Origin: Parasulfitobacter algicola
GTDB lineage: Bacteria > Pseudomonadota > Alphaproteobacteria > Rhodobacterales > Rhodobacteraceae
Assembly (NCBI RefSeq): GCF_013315265.1
Contig: NZ_JABUFE010000006.1
Coordinates: 155,381 to 219,380, forward strand
DNA length: 64,000 bases
Direction: 5' to 3'
Part shown: positions 16,951 through 26,646 of the stretch, piece by piece
Position numbering within the stretch: position 1 is the stretch's first letter
Layout of the letters: the number at the start of each line of letters is the position of its first letter
Made by a program: the position numbers and the translations under genes
Notes under the pieces: generated by a model
Database searches by the model: none
What the model was told of the DNA's origin: nothing
What the model saw: only the letters and a program-made list of their open reading frames with translations

Positions 16951-18927
16951 ATGACAGCTCAAGCGCAAGAAAAGGGCGCATCTGCGCCCGTGTACGCGCC
17001 ATCTGCCGAATTTGCAGCCAACGCGCATGTCGATGCTGAAAAATACGCACAGATGTACGAAACATCTGTTAAAGACCCCGAAGCGTTTTGGCGCGAACAC
17101 GGGAAACGGCTGGATTGGATCAAGCCTTATACAAAGGTGAAGAATACAAATTACAGTTTTGGCGATGTCTCGATCAAATGGTTTGAAGACGGCACGCTGA
17201 ATGTGGCAGCCAATTGCATTGATCGGCATCTAAAAGACCGTGCAGATCAAACCGCGATTATCTTTGAACCCGACAATCCCGAAGAAGATGCCCAGCATAT
17301 CACCTATGCCGAATTGCATCGCCGGGTTTGTCGGATGGGTAATATTCTGGAAGACATGGGCGTGCGCAAGGGCGACCGTGTTGTGTTGTATATGCCCATG
17401 ATCCCCGAAGCCGCCTATGCCATGCTGGCCTGTGCGCGGATCGGCGCGATCCATTCTATTGTTTTTGCAGGATTTTCACCCGATGCCTTGGGCGCCCGTG
17501 TGAACGGAAGTGACGCCAAGGTCGTGATCACCGCTGATTATGCCCCACGTGGTGGTCGTGAAACGGCGTTGAAGTCCAACACGGATCAGGCGCTTTTGCA
17601 TTGCAAAGACAGCGTCAAGGTTCTGGTGGTCAAGCGGACTGGCGGACAAACGACTTGGATCGAGGGGCGCGATTACGATTATAACGAAATGCTGCTTGAG
17701 GCTGATGATTACTGCCCCGTGGCTGAAATGCGTGCCGAAGATCCTTTGTTTGTGCTGTATACCAGCGGATCAACCGGGCAGCCAAAGGGCGTGGTACACA
17801 CCACCGGTGGTTACCTGGTCTATGCCGCGATGACGCATCAATATGTGTTTGATTATCACGATGGCGATGTCTTCTGGTGTACCGCGGACGTGGGTTGGGT
17901 CACTGGCCACAGCTATATCGTTTATGGCCCGCTGGCCAATGGTGCCACCACGCTGATGTTCGAAGGCGTGCCCACCTATCCAGACGCCAGCCGGTTCTGG
18001 CAGGTCTGCGAAAAGCATAAAGTCAACCAGTTCTACACGGCCCCCACCGCCATTCGCGCACTGATGGCGCATGGCAATGAGCCGGTGGAAAAATGCGATC
18101 TAAGCGATCTGAAATTGCTTGGCACCGTCGGCGAGCCCATCAACCCCGAGGCCTGGAACTGGTACAATGATGTCGTGGGCAAGGGTAAATGCCCCATCGT
18201 CGACACATGGTGGCAAACCGAAACCGGTGGTCACTTGCTGACCCCCCTGCCCGGCGCAACCGCGTTAAAACCCGGATCAGCGACAAAGCCATTCTTTGGG
18301 GTACAGCCTGTCGTATTGGACCCACAAACCGGCGAAGAAATCACCACAACCGCCGCCGAAGGGGTGCTTTGCTTGAAAGACAGTTGGCCCGGCCAGATGC
18401 GCACCGTCTGGGGCGATCACGACCGGTTCCAGTCGACCTATTTTGAACAATACAAAGGCTATTATTTCAGCGGTGACGGCTGTCGCCGGGATGCGGATGG
18501 CGATTACTGGATTACAGGCCGTGTGGATGATGTGATCAACGTCAGTGGTCACCGCATGGGCACGGCCGAGGTCGAAAGCGCACTGGTCGCTCACGCCAAG
18601 GTTGCCGAGGCCGCCGTGGTCGGATACCCCCATGATATCAAGGGCCAGGGCATCTACGCCTATGTGACGCTGATGAACGGGATCGAGCCGACTGATGAGC
18701 TGCGCAAAGAGCTTGAGACATGGGTGCGCAGCGAAATCGGCCCCATTGCCAAGCCAGATTTGCTACAGTGGTCCCCCGGTCTGCCAAAAACGCGGTCGGG
18801 TAAGATCATGCGACGCATTCTGCGTAAGATCGCCGAAAATGACTATGGCAGCCTTGGCGATACCTCGACCCTGGCTGATCCATCGGTTGTCGATGATCTG
18901 ATCGAAAACCGTATGAATAAGGGCTAG
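16951..18927 (+). CDS. acs: Acetyl-CoA synthetase
   Basis: Activates acetate to acetyl-CoA through an acetyl-adenylate, feeding scavenged acetate into central metabolism. 658 residues, full length. The AMP-binding motif [19 protein letters not shown] is at about 270, the [10 protein letters not shown] motif at about 417, and the regulatory/catalytic lysine lies in [11 protein letters not shown] near 617. The start at 16951 has GGAGGAG upstream; an ATG at 16939 is too close to that site. It is followed by adk after 4 bases and then by a symporter pair likely to bring in acetate or a similar acid. Confidence 0.97.
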   Translation: MTAQAQEKGASAPVYAPSAEFAANAHVDAEKYAQMYETSVKDPEAFWREHGKRLDWIKPYTKVKNTNYSFGDVSIKWFEDGTLNVAANCIDRHLKDRADQTAIIFEPDNPEEDAQHITYAELHRRVCRMGNILEDMGVRKGDRVVLYMPMIPEAAYAMLACARIGAIHSIVFAGFSPDALGARVNGSDAKVVITADYAPRGGRETALKSNTDQALLHCKDSVKVLVVKRTGGQTTWIEGRDYDYNEMLLEADDYCPVAEMRAEDPLFVLYTSGSTGQPKGVVHTTGGYLVYAAMTHQYVFDYHDGDVFWCTADVGWVTGHSYIVYGPLANGATTLMFEGVPTYPDASRFWQVCEKHKVNQFYTAPTAIRALMAHGNEPVEKCDLSDLKLLGTVGEPINPEAWNWYNDVVGKGKCPIVDTWWQTETGGHLLTPLPGATALKPGSATKPFFGVQPVVLDPQTGEEITTTAAEGVLCLKDSWPGQMRTVWGDHDRFQSTYFEQYKGYYFSGDGCRRDADGDYWITGRVDDVINVSGHRMGTAEVESALVAHAKVAEAAVVGYPHDIKGQGIYAYVTLMNGIEPTDELRKELETWVRSEIGPIAKPDLLQWSPGLPKTRSGKIMRRILRKIAENDYGSLGDTSTLADPSVVDDLIENRMNKG

Positions 18928-18931
18928 GATA

Positions 18932-19615
18932 ATGGATGCTGAAACATTGACAAAATCCGCTGTTCTGATCCTGCTTGGCCCACCGGGTGCGGGCAAAGGT
19001 ACCCAAGCCCGAATGCTGCAAGATAAATTCGGTCTGGTGCAGTTAAGTACTGGTGATCTGCTGCGCGCAGCCGTCGCGGCTGGCACAGAAGCGGGCAAAA
19101 AGGCCAAAACGGTCATGGAGGCCGGTGAACTGGTCAGCGATGATATCGTACTGGCCATTCTGAAAGATCGGCTGGCCGAACCCGATACGTACAAAGGGGT
19201 CATCCTTGATGGGTTTCCCCGCACCACAGCACAAGCCGAAGCGCTGGATGATCTGCTGGATAAGACCGGCCAGAGTATCAATGCGGCGATCTCGCTTGAA
19301 GTGGACGATGCCGCAATGGTCACCCGTATATCGGGTCGTTATACCTGTGCAAACTGCGGCGAAGGCTATCACGACGATTACAAGCAACCCGCCATCAACG
19401 GCATTTGCGATAAATGCGGCGGAACCGAAATGAAGCGCCGCGCCGACGACAATGCAGAAACCGTCGGCACCCGTCTGGCCGCTTATCATGCGCAGACAGC
19501 ACCGTTGATTGATTACTATGACAGAAAAGGCGCGCTGCGGCGTGTCGATGCGATGGGATCAATAGATACGATTGCCATTGATCTAGGGAAGATTGCCAAA
19601 GAGGCATCTACCTGA
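18932..19615 (+). CDS. adk: Adenylate kinase
   Basis: Converts ATP + AMP to two ADP; here it would recycle the AMP made by the neighbouring Acs. 227 residues. P-loop LLGPPGAGKGTQA at about residues 14-26, NMP-binding region with GFPRTTAQA, and a LID domain carrying a four-cysteine zinc site (CANCGEGY ... CDKCGG). Four bases after acs, so probably translated from the same mRNA. Most Rhodobacterales also carry adk in the ribosomal protein cluster, so this may be a second copy. Confidence 0.94.
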   Translation: MDAETLTKSAVLILLGPPGAGKGTQARMLQDKFGLVQLSTGDLLRAAVAAGTEAGKKAKTVMEAGELVSDDIVLAILKDRLAEPDTYKGVILDGFPRTTAQAEALDDLLDKTGQSINAAISLEVDDAAMVTRISGRYTCANCGEGYHDDYKQPAINGICDKCGGTEMKRRADDNAETVGTRLAAYHAQTAPLIDYYDRKGALRRVDAMGSIDTIAIDLGKIAKEAST

Positions 19616-19700
19616 CTAAAACTGGGCAGGCGGCCAAAGGAGGAGGCCGTCTGATATAATGGGGAAAACCAACAGAGAGAGAGAAAGGGAGGAGCGCCAC

Positions 19701-19985
19701 ATGGCGGATCAAACCTCAAGTAAAACCGAGGCAGCACAGGACGCAAGTTCTTACTGGTCGGCAAATATAAGAATAATCATCGTTTGTCTTATCATCTGGG
19801 CCCTTGTGTCCTTTGGCTTTGGCATCCTGCTGCGTCCAATGCTGTCTGGCATTGCAGTTGGCGGAACGGATCTGGGCTTCTGGTTTGCACAACAAGGATC
19901 CATTCTCGTCTTCCTGGCACTGATCTTTTTCTATGCCTGGCGGATGAACAAGCTCGACGCCGAACACGGCGTGGACGAAGAATAA
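19701..19985 (+). CDS. DUF4212 small subunit of sodium:solute symporter
   Basis: A 94-residue membrane protein with two predicted helices (about residues 19-44 and 54-77) and charged termini. Start at 19701 (MADQTSS) follows GGGAGGAG; the frame upstream is an unlikely Arg/Glu-rich extension. DUF4212 proteins are always found immediately before VC_2705-type sodium:solute symporters, as here (13 bases), and resemble the YjcH partner of the acetate permease ActP. Confidence 0.9.
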   Translation: MADQTSSKTEAAQDASSYWSANIRIIIVCLIIWALVSFGFGILLRPMLSGIAVGGTDLGFWFAQQGSILVFLALIFFYAWRMNKLDAEHGVDEE

Positions 19986-19998
19986 GGATAAGGGACAG

Positions 19999-21768
19999 AT
20001 GGATCAGTATACTCTTAACCTGCTGGTGGTGGGCGGAACATTCGCCTTGTACATCGGCATCGCGATCTGGGCACGTGCCGGATCAACATCGGAATTCTAT
20101 GCAGCCGGGCGCGGCATCCACCCTGTCACCAACGGGATGGCCACAGCGGCAGACTGGATGTCTGCCGCCTCGTTCATCTCGATGGCAGGTCTGATTGCCT
20201 TTACGGGCTATGACAATTCGACCTTCTTGATGGGGTGGACAGGTGGCTATGTGCTATTGGCGCTGCTGTTGGCACCGTACTTGCGCAAATTTGGCAAGTT
20301 CACAGTGCCAGAATTCATCGGCGACCGGTTTTACAGCCAAACGGCCCGCATGGTGGCTGTTGTCTGTCTGATCGTCGCATCGGTCACATATGTGATCGGT
20401 CAGATGACAGGCGTCGGCGTTGCATTTTCGCGCTTTCTTGAAGTGCAGAATTCAACCGGTCTATTCATTGGTGCGGCTGTCGTTTTTGCCTATGCCGTGT
20501 TTGGCGGCATGAAGGGCGTGACCTATACACAAGTTGCACAATACTGCGTTTTGATCGTTGCCTACACAATCCCTGCGATCTTTATTTCGCTGCAACTGAC
20601 AGGTAATCCAATCCCCGGTCTGGGTCTGTTCGGAACGCACGTGGAATCCGGTGTGCCACTGCTGACCAAGCTGGATCAGATTGTTCAGGAACTGGGTTTT
20701 GCCAGCTATACCGGCCATCATGGTAATACGCTGAACATGGTTCTGTTCACCTTGTCGCTGATGATTGGGACGGCTGGTCTGCCCCACGTGATCATCCGCT
20801 TCTTCACAGTGCCAAAGGTGTCTGACGCCCGTTGGTCTGCGGGTTGGGCGCTGGTCTTCATCGCACTTTTGTATCTGACAGCCCCCGCTGTTGGCGCAAT
20901 GGCGCGTTTGAACATCATCGATACGATCTATCCAAACGGAACGCAGTCTGAAACGCTGGTCTATGACGAACGACCCGATTGGATGAAGAACTGGGAAGTC
21001 ACAGGCTTGCTGAAGTTCGAGGATAAAAACGGCGATGGTCGCATTCAGTTCTATAATGATGCTTCAACCGAATTTGCAGCGACCGCTGCAGCCAATGGTT
21101 GGGCCGGATCTGAATTAACCGTGAACCGCGACATCCTTGTGCTGGCCAACCCCGAGATCGCAAATCTGCCGGGATGGGTCATCGCACTTGTCGCAGCGGG
21201 TGGTCTGGCCGCGGCGTTGTCAACGGCGGCGGGTCTGCTGCTGGCGATTTCATCGTCGGTCAGTCACGACTTGATCAAAGGGGCCATCAATCCGCAAATC
21301 AGCGAAAAAGGCGAACTGTTATCCGCCCGAATTGCGATGGCTGTTGCGATTGGTGTTGCTACCTATCTTGGGCTTAATCCCCCGGGCTTTGCGGCGCAAA
21401 CCGTGGCGCTGGCCTTTGGTCTGGCGGCGGCGTCCATCTTCCCGGCGCTTATGATGGGGATCTTCAGCAAACGCGTGAACAACGTGGGTGCTGTGGCAGG
21501 TATGACAACAGGTCTGGTTGTCACACTGGTCTATATCTTCCTGCACAAAGGTTGGTTGTTCGTGGCAAGCACGGCCAGCTTCAGCGATGCCGATCCCCTG
21601 CTGTTGTCGATCAAATCGACATCCTTCGGGGCCGTGGGCGCCATGCTGAACTTCCTTGTGGCTTATGTCGTGTCTTTCATGACAGAAGAACCACCAGAAG
21701 AGATCCAGGAACTGGTCGAAAGTGTTCGTATCCCACGTGGTGCGGCAGCGGCAACAGCCGATCACTAA
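19999..21768 (+). CDS. Sodium:solute symporter, VC_2705 subfamily (acetate-type permease)
   Basis: 589 residues with about 13 predicted membrane helices of the SSS family. It includes the early signature AADWMSAASFISMAGLIAF near residue 52. A hydrophilic loop inserted around residues 320-375 is characteristic of this subfamily. Together with the DUF4212 subunit it probably imports acetate or another short organic acid with sodium; the link to acs supports acetate. A strong terminator follows 41 bases after the stop. Confidence 0.9.
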   Translation: MDQYTLNLLVVGGTFALYIGIAIWARAGSTSEFYAAGRGIHPVTNGMATAADWMSAASFISMAGLIAFTGYDNSTFLMGWTGGYVLLALLLAPYLRKFGKFTVPEFIGDRFYSQTARMVAVVCLIVASVTYVIGQMTGVGVAFSRFLEVQNSTGLFIGAAVVFAYAVFGGMKGVTYTQVAQYCVLIVAYTIPAIFISLQLTGNPIPGLGLFGTHVESGVPLLTKLDQIVQELGFASYTGHHGNTLNMVLFTLSLMIGTAGLPHVIIRFFTVPKVSDARWSAGWALVFIALLYLTAPAVGAMARLNIIDTIYPNGTQSETLVYDERPDWMKNWEVTGLLKFEDKNGDGRIQFYNDASTEFAATAAANGWAGSELTVNRDILVLANPEIANLPGWVIALVAAGGLAAALSTAAGLLLAISSSVSHDLIKGAINPQISEKGELLSARIAMAVAIGVATYLGLNPPGFAAQTVALAFGLAAASIFPALMMGIFSKRVNNVGAVAGMTTGLVVTLVYIFLHKGWLFVASTASFSDADPLLLSIKSTSFGAVGAMLNFLVAYVVSFMTEEPPEEIQELVESVRIPRGAAAATADH

Positions 21769-21809
21769 GACCTGTGGGCCGTTTGGTTAGGCCCACCCTT
21801 AAAATAAGC

Positions 21810-21845
21810 AATCCCGCGCCGACTATTTTGGCGCGGGATTTTTTA
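21810..21845 (+). terminator. Rho-independent terminator after the symporter
   Basis: The stem AATCCCGCGCC / GGCGCGGGATT (11 pairs) with an eight-base loop is followed by TTTTT. It should end the acs-adk-symporter transcript and isolate the next gene. Confidence 0.9.
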
Positions 21846-21927
21846 TGCCCATACCGCCTTTTCAAAGCGGATAGGTCCGGTATAACTTTAGACAATCATT
21901 TGAATAAATCAGATTTCGGAGATGCCA

Positions 21928-22728
21928 ATGCCACATTTGATCTTTGTTCCTGTTCCGAATGCAGAAAAATACCCCAATCGACCTTTGACAATTGGCGAAA
22001 AGCAGATGGTCAAAAGCGTTTTTGGGGCAGAAAAATTTAAATATGATGAAATCGTTATCTTGAACCGCCCGCATTGGAGGTTGATTCACATAATCAAAAA
22101 AAGAAAATTTCTATCTGTCGCTCACGTCGTCGGCACCAAAATGTTCATGTCCAATAAATCGCAAACGAAATATGAAAAAGACTATAGCCTTGTGGGTGTA
22201 AGCCTCGCAGACAAATGCACCTTTATGCACGAGATGACTCATATCTGGCAGCATCAGTTGGGCAAAGGACGCTATAACGCATTAACGCAAAAGCAAATGA
22301 ACAATATTCTGCATGAAAAAGACCCACTTCTTGAAAAATATTCTTTGAATGAGATCACCGAAGAAGAAGTTCTTGAAAGTCGTAGAAAATACGACTCGAT
22401 TTCAAACTTGGGGAAAATCCCTCACAACCCACCGATTTCAGCTGTTATCGCGTCACGTCACCACGCAAAGGAAAAGGGGATCACACAAGAAGAAATGTGC
22501 GATTTCTGGGATAAAAACGCCGAATATGATTATCTGCGACCAAGTGCGGTCGATTTGAACTTCTACGAATTGAACGTTGAACAACAAGCCAACTTAATCG
22601 GGAATTATTACTATATAAAGCATTGCCCTAAAGAGGATTATAATCCGAACGCCAAAAACTCTATCACATGGCGAAAACTAAAGCCTATTGAATACTACGA
22701 AAAGATGATCCCCTTTCTTCCCAAATAG
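21928..22728 (+). CDS. Vgr-related protein with HEMTH zinc-peptidase motif
   Basis: 266 residues. The opening MPHLIFVPVPNAEKYPNRPL matches what I know as vgr-related proteins of alphaproteobacteria, often near type VI or phage-like genes. HEMTH at 101-105 followed by IWQHQ is an HExxH metal-binding motif. The start at 21928 has GGAG six bases upstream; ATG 21922 is too close to it. No signal peptide. It is markedly AT-rich (line 22321-22380 is 35% G+C) and Lys-rich, unlike its neighbours, and it splits the symporter from the DUF294 gene. It was probably acquired horizontally; substrate unknown. Confidence 0.75.
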   Translation: MPHLIFVPVPNAEKYPNRPLTIGEKQMVKSVFGAEKFKYDEIVILNRPHWRLIHIIKKRKFLSVAHVVGTKMFMSNKSQTKYEKDYSLVGVSLADKCTFMHEMTHIWQHQLGKGRYNALTQKQMNNILHEKDPLLEKYSLNEITEEEVLESRRKYDSISNLGKIPHNPPISAVIASRHHAKEKGITQEEMCDFWDKNAEYDYLRPSAVDLNFYELNVEQQANLIGNYYYIKHCPKEDYNPNAKNSITWRKLKPIEYYEKMIPFLPK

Positions 22729-22805
22729 CGATCAAGGACATCATAACGGGTTTTCATTATTGTGTTGTGTCCTCATACTGAGTTTGAGTGATTTGATGGT
22801 GACCG

Positions 22806-24626
22806 ATGCCCCTGCCCCCTGATGCGATTATCGATTTCCTTGGCAACATGCAGCCCTATGATCGGCTGCCAATTGCCGCGCTGACTGATATCGCCAATAA
22901 AATGGATTGCGTGCATGCCGACAGCGGCGCCGATATCTATGTCGCAGGACAGAAACAGACCGGGCTTTTCGTTGTGTTCAAAGGCCAGATTTCTGTCACC
23001 GATCTGAACGGCGTACAGATTTCAACCCTTGGGGCGCGGAACACATTTGGCGAACGCGGGCTGATGAAAGACGGCGTCGCCGTGACGTCCGCCAAGGCCA
23101 TAGAAGACAGCACATTATTCCATCTGCCCGCCACCGATTTTGCGCAGCTTATGGATGATCACGCCCCGTTTCGCCGGTTTTTCACGCGTACGCGCCAGGC
23201 TGAACCTGTTCAGAACGATCTTGCCACGATCCGCGTTGACACGATCATGGCGACAAACCCTGTCACCTGCACGCCTGACACTACGATCCAGCAGGCAGCT
23301 GTATTGATGCGCGATCGTCGAATTTCTTGTCTGTGCGTCATGGAAAATGGCCTGCAAGGTATATTGACTGTTCGTGATCTGACCAATCGTGCGCTGGCAG
23401 ATGCGTTACCGCTGGATACACCGGTCAGCGAAATCATGACATCACACCCCATCACCCTGCCCGCCAGTGCAATTGGGTCAGATGTGCTGAATGCGATGAT
23501 GGAACGCAATCTGGGACACCTGCCTATCTTGCAGGGCGATGATCTGGTGGGTATCGTCACGCAAACGGATCTGACCCGGTTTCAGGCGTCATCCTCGGCG
23601 CAATTCGTTCAAGACATCGCAAATGCCAACAGTGCCGATGATTTGGCTAAGGTCACAGCGAAAATTCCAAAATTGCTGGTGCAACTGGTTGCTGCGGGAA
23701 ACCGCCATGAAATCGTCACCCGGCTGATCACCGACATTGCAGACGCTGCCACCCGCCGCCTGCTGACGCTTGCCCATGATCACCTTGGCCCCGCGCCCGT
23801 GCCCTATCTTTGGCTGGCGTGCGGCAGTCAGGGGCGACAAGAACAAACAGGCGTATCAGATCAGGACAATTGCCTGTTTTTGCATGATGATGCCAGCGAT
23901 AATGATTTGATCTATTTCGATGCGCTTGCAAAATATGTTTGCGACGGGTTGGACAAGTGCGGGTATGTCTATTGCCCGGGCGATATGATGGCCACAAATC
24001 CACGCTGGCGGCAGCGCGTCACAACATGGCGCAACTATTTCACGGGCTGGATCGCAACACCCAATCCCGAAGCCCAAATGCTGGCATCGGTCATGTTCGA
24101 TCTGAGGCCCATAGGCGGCGATCACAGCCTGTTTGAAAACCTGCAGGCCGAAACGCTGCAAATGGCTGCCAATAATTCGATTTTTATTGCGCATATGGCG
24201 TCGAATTCCCTGAAACATACACCGCCACTTGGTCTGCTTCGGGGGTTTGCGACAATCCGGTCGGGCGAACATAAAAATCGCCTGGACATGAAGCACAACG
24301 GCGTGGTGCCGATTGTCGATCTGGGCCGGATGTATGCACTGCAAGGAAAGTTGACAGCTGTCAACACGCGCGCACGACTTGAAGCGGCGCGAGATGCGGA
24401 AACGATCAGCAAAAGTGGAGCGCGCGATCTGCTGGATGCCTATGATTTGATCGCCCAAACGCGTCTGGATCATCAAAGTACGCGGATCAAAGCCGGCGAA
24501 AATCCAAACAATTTCCTGCGTTTGGGAAATCTGTCTGATTTTGAGCGAAGTCATCTGCGAAACGCTTTTGTTGTGGTAAGAACAATGCAGTCCGCCCTTG
24601 GACAAGGACGTGGTATGTTGGGATAA
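22806..24626 (+). CDS. cNMP-binding / CBS-pair / DUF294 nucleotidyltransferase-like protein
   Basis: 606 residues, cytoplasmic. Domains in order: cyclic-nucleotide-binding fold (about 10-125, with GLFVVFKGQISV), two CBS domains (about 145-205 and 210-265, each ending with a VRDLTN or TQTDLT signature), DUF294 nucleotidyltransferase-like domain (about 290-430) with GSQGRQEQTGVSDQDNCL, the G-S and D-x-D residues of the polymerase-beta superfamily, and the DUF294 C-terminal helical domain. It resembles GlnD-like sensors fused to ligand-binding modules. The two genes downstream are close behind. Such genes often sit by VC_2705 symporters and acs, suggesting control of acetate uptake. Target unknown. 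Confidence 0.88.
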   Translation: MPLPPDAIIDFLGNMQPYDRLPIAALTDIANKMDCVHADSGADIYVAGQKQTGLFVVFKGQISVTDLNGVQISTLGARNTFGERGLMKDGVAVTSAKAIEDSTLFHLPATDFAQLMDDHAPFRRFFTRTRQAEPVQNDLATIRVDTIMATNPVTCTPDTTIQQAAVLMRDRRISCLCVMENGLQGILTVRDLTNRALADALPLDTPVSEIMTSHPITLPASAIGSDVLNAMMERNLGHLPILQGDDLVGIVTQTDLTRFQASSSAQFVQDIANANSADDLAKVTAKIPKLLVQLVAAGNRHEIVTRLITDIADAATRRLLTLAHDHLGPAPVPYLWLACGSQGRQEQTGVSDQDNCLFLHDDASDNDLIYFDALAKYVCDGLDKCGYVYCPGDMMATNPRWRQRVTTWRNYFTGWIATPNPEAQMLASVMFDLRPIGGDHSLFENLQAETLQMAANNSIFIAHMASNSLKHTPPLGLLRGFATIRSGEHKNRLDMKHNGVVPIVDLGRMYALQGKLTAVNTRARLEAARDAETISKSGARDLLDAYDLIAQTRLDHQSTRIKAGENPNNFLRLGNLSDFERSHLRNAFVVVRTMQSALGQGRGMLG

Positions 24627-24675
24627 CAAGACGTGCAGCCCGCACAGAACGGGCGCACGACTGGGAGGATACGTT

Positions 24676-25197
24676 ATGTTTTTTGAACTGATCGGCACCT
24701 TTGCTGCAGGGTTCGCAGCCGCAGGTTTGGTTTTGATTCTGAACCGCGTCTTTGCAGGGCGCTTGCCGAAATGGCTGATGCCGGTTGTGGCAGGCGTTGC
24801 GATGCTTGCGACGACAATCAGTAATGAATACGGTTGGTATGCGCGTGCACAAAACAATCTACCAGATGGTATTGTTGTCGCACAAACCATTGAAAGTCAG
24901 GCATTTTACCGTCCATGGACCTATGTAAAACCCTATGTCAGCCGGTTTGTCGCCGTCGATCATGCCTCGATCCGTAAAAATGAATCTGTACCGGATCAGC
25001 GCATCGTTAATTTGATATTTTATGGTCGGTGGGCCCCCGTACAACAGGTGCCTGTGGTTTTTGATTGCGCAACCGCGCGGCGGGCGGATGTCGGCGACGG
25101 CATGCAATTTGGGCCTGAAGGACAGATCATCAATGTTGATTGGATCGGACTAGAGGACGACAATCCCGTATTGAAAACCGCCTGTGCCGGGGCATGA
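24676..25197 (+). CDS. Small inner-membrane protein between DUF294 and exonuclease genes
   Basis: 173 residues starting at 24676 after GGGAGG. Two hydrophobic helices (about 3-24 and 34-52) with a short loop NRVFAGRLPKW between them, then a soluble domain of about 115 residues on one side of the membrane. I do not recognise a named family. The pattern of upstream DUF294 gene and downstream exonuclease gene three bases after its stop suggests a membrane partner for one or both. Confidence 0.8.
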   Translation: MFFELIGTFAAGFAAAGLVLILNRVFAGRLPKWLMPVVAGVAMLATTISNEYGWYARAQNNLPDGIVVAQTIESQAFYRPWTYVKPYVSRFVAVDHASIRKNESVPDQRIVNLIFYGRWAPVQQVPVVFDCATARRADVGDGMQFGPEGQIINVDWIGLEDDNPVLKTACAGA

Positions 25198-25200
25198 CAG

Positions 25201-26622
25201 ATGACCAACCTTAGCCTGCGTCTTCGAATATTCTTATTTTTCTGCTTTCTGGCTGTGGCCAGCATTATGGCAGCCAGCGTTGCGGCCTGGGTCGGATATG
25301 GCCGCAGTGACGCACCACAGGCCGCTTCCGCGTTTGTTTTTACCGCTCTTTTCAGCAGTCTTTTATCGGTCATGGCAACCGCTGGCATCTGGCTTTTGTT
25401 TGATGAAAATGTTGCCAAACCCATCGAACGTATTGCAGCCGATCTTCGCGCACGAGCCCACGCCAATATTAACCAGGATATCGATGCCGAAGCCGCAAAA
25501 TATCTGGGTGATCTGGCCCCTGCCGCACAGGCAATGACCGCGCAGCTTAGTACCGCCACGATGGATACGGCACAGACAATAGCGGAAAAAACAGCATCGC
25601 TGCAATCGGAAAAAGAACGCCTGACCGCGATCCTGTCTGACATTCCAATTGCAGTGATATTGGTTAATCCAGAACACCAGATAGTGCTGTATGACGGTCA
25701 AGCATCGGATTTGTTATCATTCGAAGGTCCCGCACGCCTGAACGCATATCTTTTCGATTATCTTGAGGCTGGCGGCATAAAATCTGCCCTGAAAACCCTG
25801 CGCAATAATGATCTGCCCCGCATCACATTCACCGCATTGTCACGATCAGGGCGCAGTTATGATGCTGTCATCCGCCCCATGGGCGGTGACGCAGGCTATA
25901 TGATCACACTTGAACCCCAAGAGGATGTCACCCAGGATCTTGCCCCCCACGCCGAACGACCGCTGGTCTATGATTTCAGTTTGATTGAGCGTCAAAAACG
26001 ATGTGATCTTCATGACAAGCCATTGAACGATCTGTGTTTTGTGGTGTTCGATACAGAAACCACCGGTCTTTTACCCCATAAGGATGAGATCGTTCAGATC
26101 GGGGCTGTACGCATGTTGCGGGGTCACATGATCGAAGGTGAAAGCTTTGAAATCTTGGTCAATCCGGGTCGTAAAATTCCGGAAAGTTCGACCAAGGTCC
26201 ATGGGATCACCAACGCGATGGTGACCGACGCCCCTGCAATTGATCAGGCAGGTGCCTCTTTTCATCACTTTGCGCGCGACGCCGTTCTGGTGGCGCATAA
26301 CGCGCCTTTCGACATGGCGTTTTTGCATCGCCATAAAAAGAGGATTGGATTAACTTTTGATCATCCGGTGCTGGATACTGTTTTATTGTCTGCCGTCCTG
26401 TTTGGCGGATCATCGACCCACACTTTAGACGCGCTTGGCGATCGTCTTGGTGTTCGAATTCCGGCCCACCTGCGCCATACGGCCATGGGTGATGCCGTCG
26501 CAACCGCGCAAGTCATGGAAAAAATGCTGCCCATGCTGATCGCACGCGGATTTATCACGTTCGGCGACGTTCTGAATGAAGTGCGCAAGCATCAACGGAT
26601 CGTAGAAGATCTGAACGCCTGA
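25201..26622 (+). CDS. Membrane-anchored PAS-like / DEDDh 3'-5' exonuclease
   Basis: 473 residues. Two N-terminal transmembrane helices (about 8-28 and 43-63) lead into a HAMP-like coiled region and a PAS-like domain (about 135-245), as in a sensor kinase. Instead of a kinase it ends in an epsilon-type exonuclease domain (275-450): VVFDTETTGLLPHKDEIVQIGAVRM, the middle Asp in VAHNAPFDMAF and the final HTAMGDAVATAQV give the DEDDh residues. It therefore couples a membrane sensor to nucleotide or nucleic-acid hydrolysis. It closes the operon that starts at 22806. Convergent with the next gene. Confidence 0.88.
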   Translation: MTNLSLRLRIFLFFCFLAVASIMAASVAAWVGYGRSDAPQAASAFVFTALFSSLLSVMATAGIWLLFDENVAKPIERIAADLRARAHANINQDIDAEAAKYLGDLAPAAQAMTAQLSTATMDTAQTIAEKTASLQSEKERLTAILSDIPIAVILVNPEHQIVLYDGQASDLLSFEGPARLNAYLFDYLEAGGIKSALKTLRNNDLPRITFTALSRSGRSYDAVIRPMGGDAGYMITLEPQEDVTQDLAPHAERPLVYDFSLIERQKRCDLHDKPLNDLCFVVFDTETTGLLPHKDEIVQIGAVRMLRGHMIEGESFEILVNPGRKIPESSTKVHGITNAMVTDAPAIDQAGASFHHFARDAVLVAHNAPFDMAFLHRHKKRIGLTFDHPVLDTVLLSAVLFGGSSTHTLDALGDRLGVRIPAHLRHTAMGDAVATAQVMEKMLPMLIARGFITFGDVLNEVRKHQRIVEDLNA

Positions 26623-26646
26623 CTTTTCAGCCGTCAGAAACCGCGC

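Noticed and set aside
23856..24890. 344-residue minus-strand frame across the DUF294 gene
   Set aside because: Opposite to a gene with clear CBS and nucleotidyltransferase motifs; composition is irregular and no ribosome site is seen.
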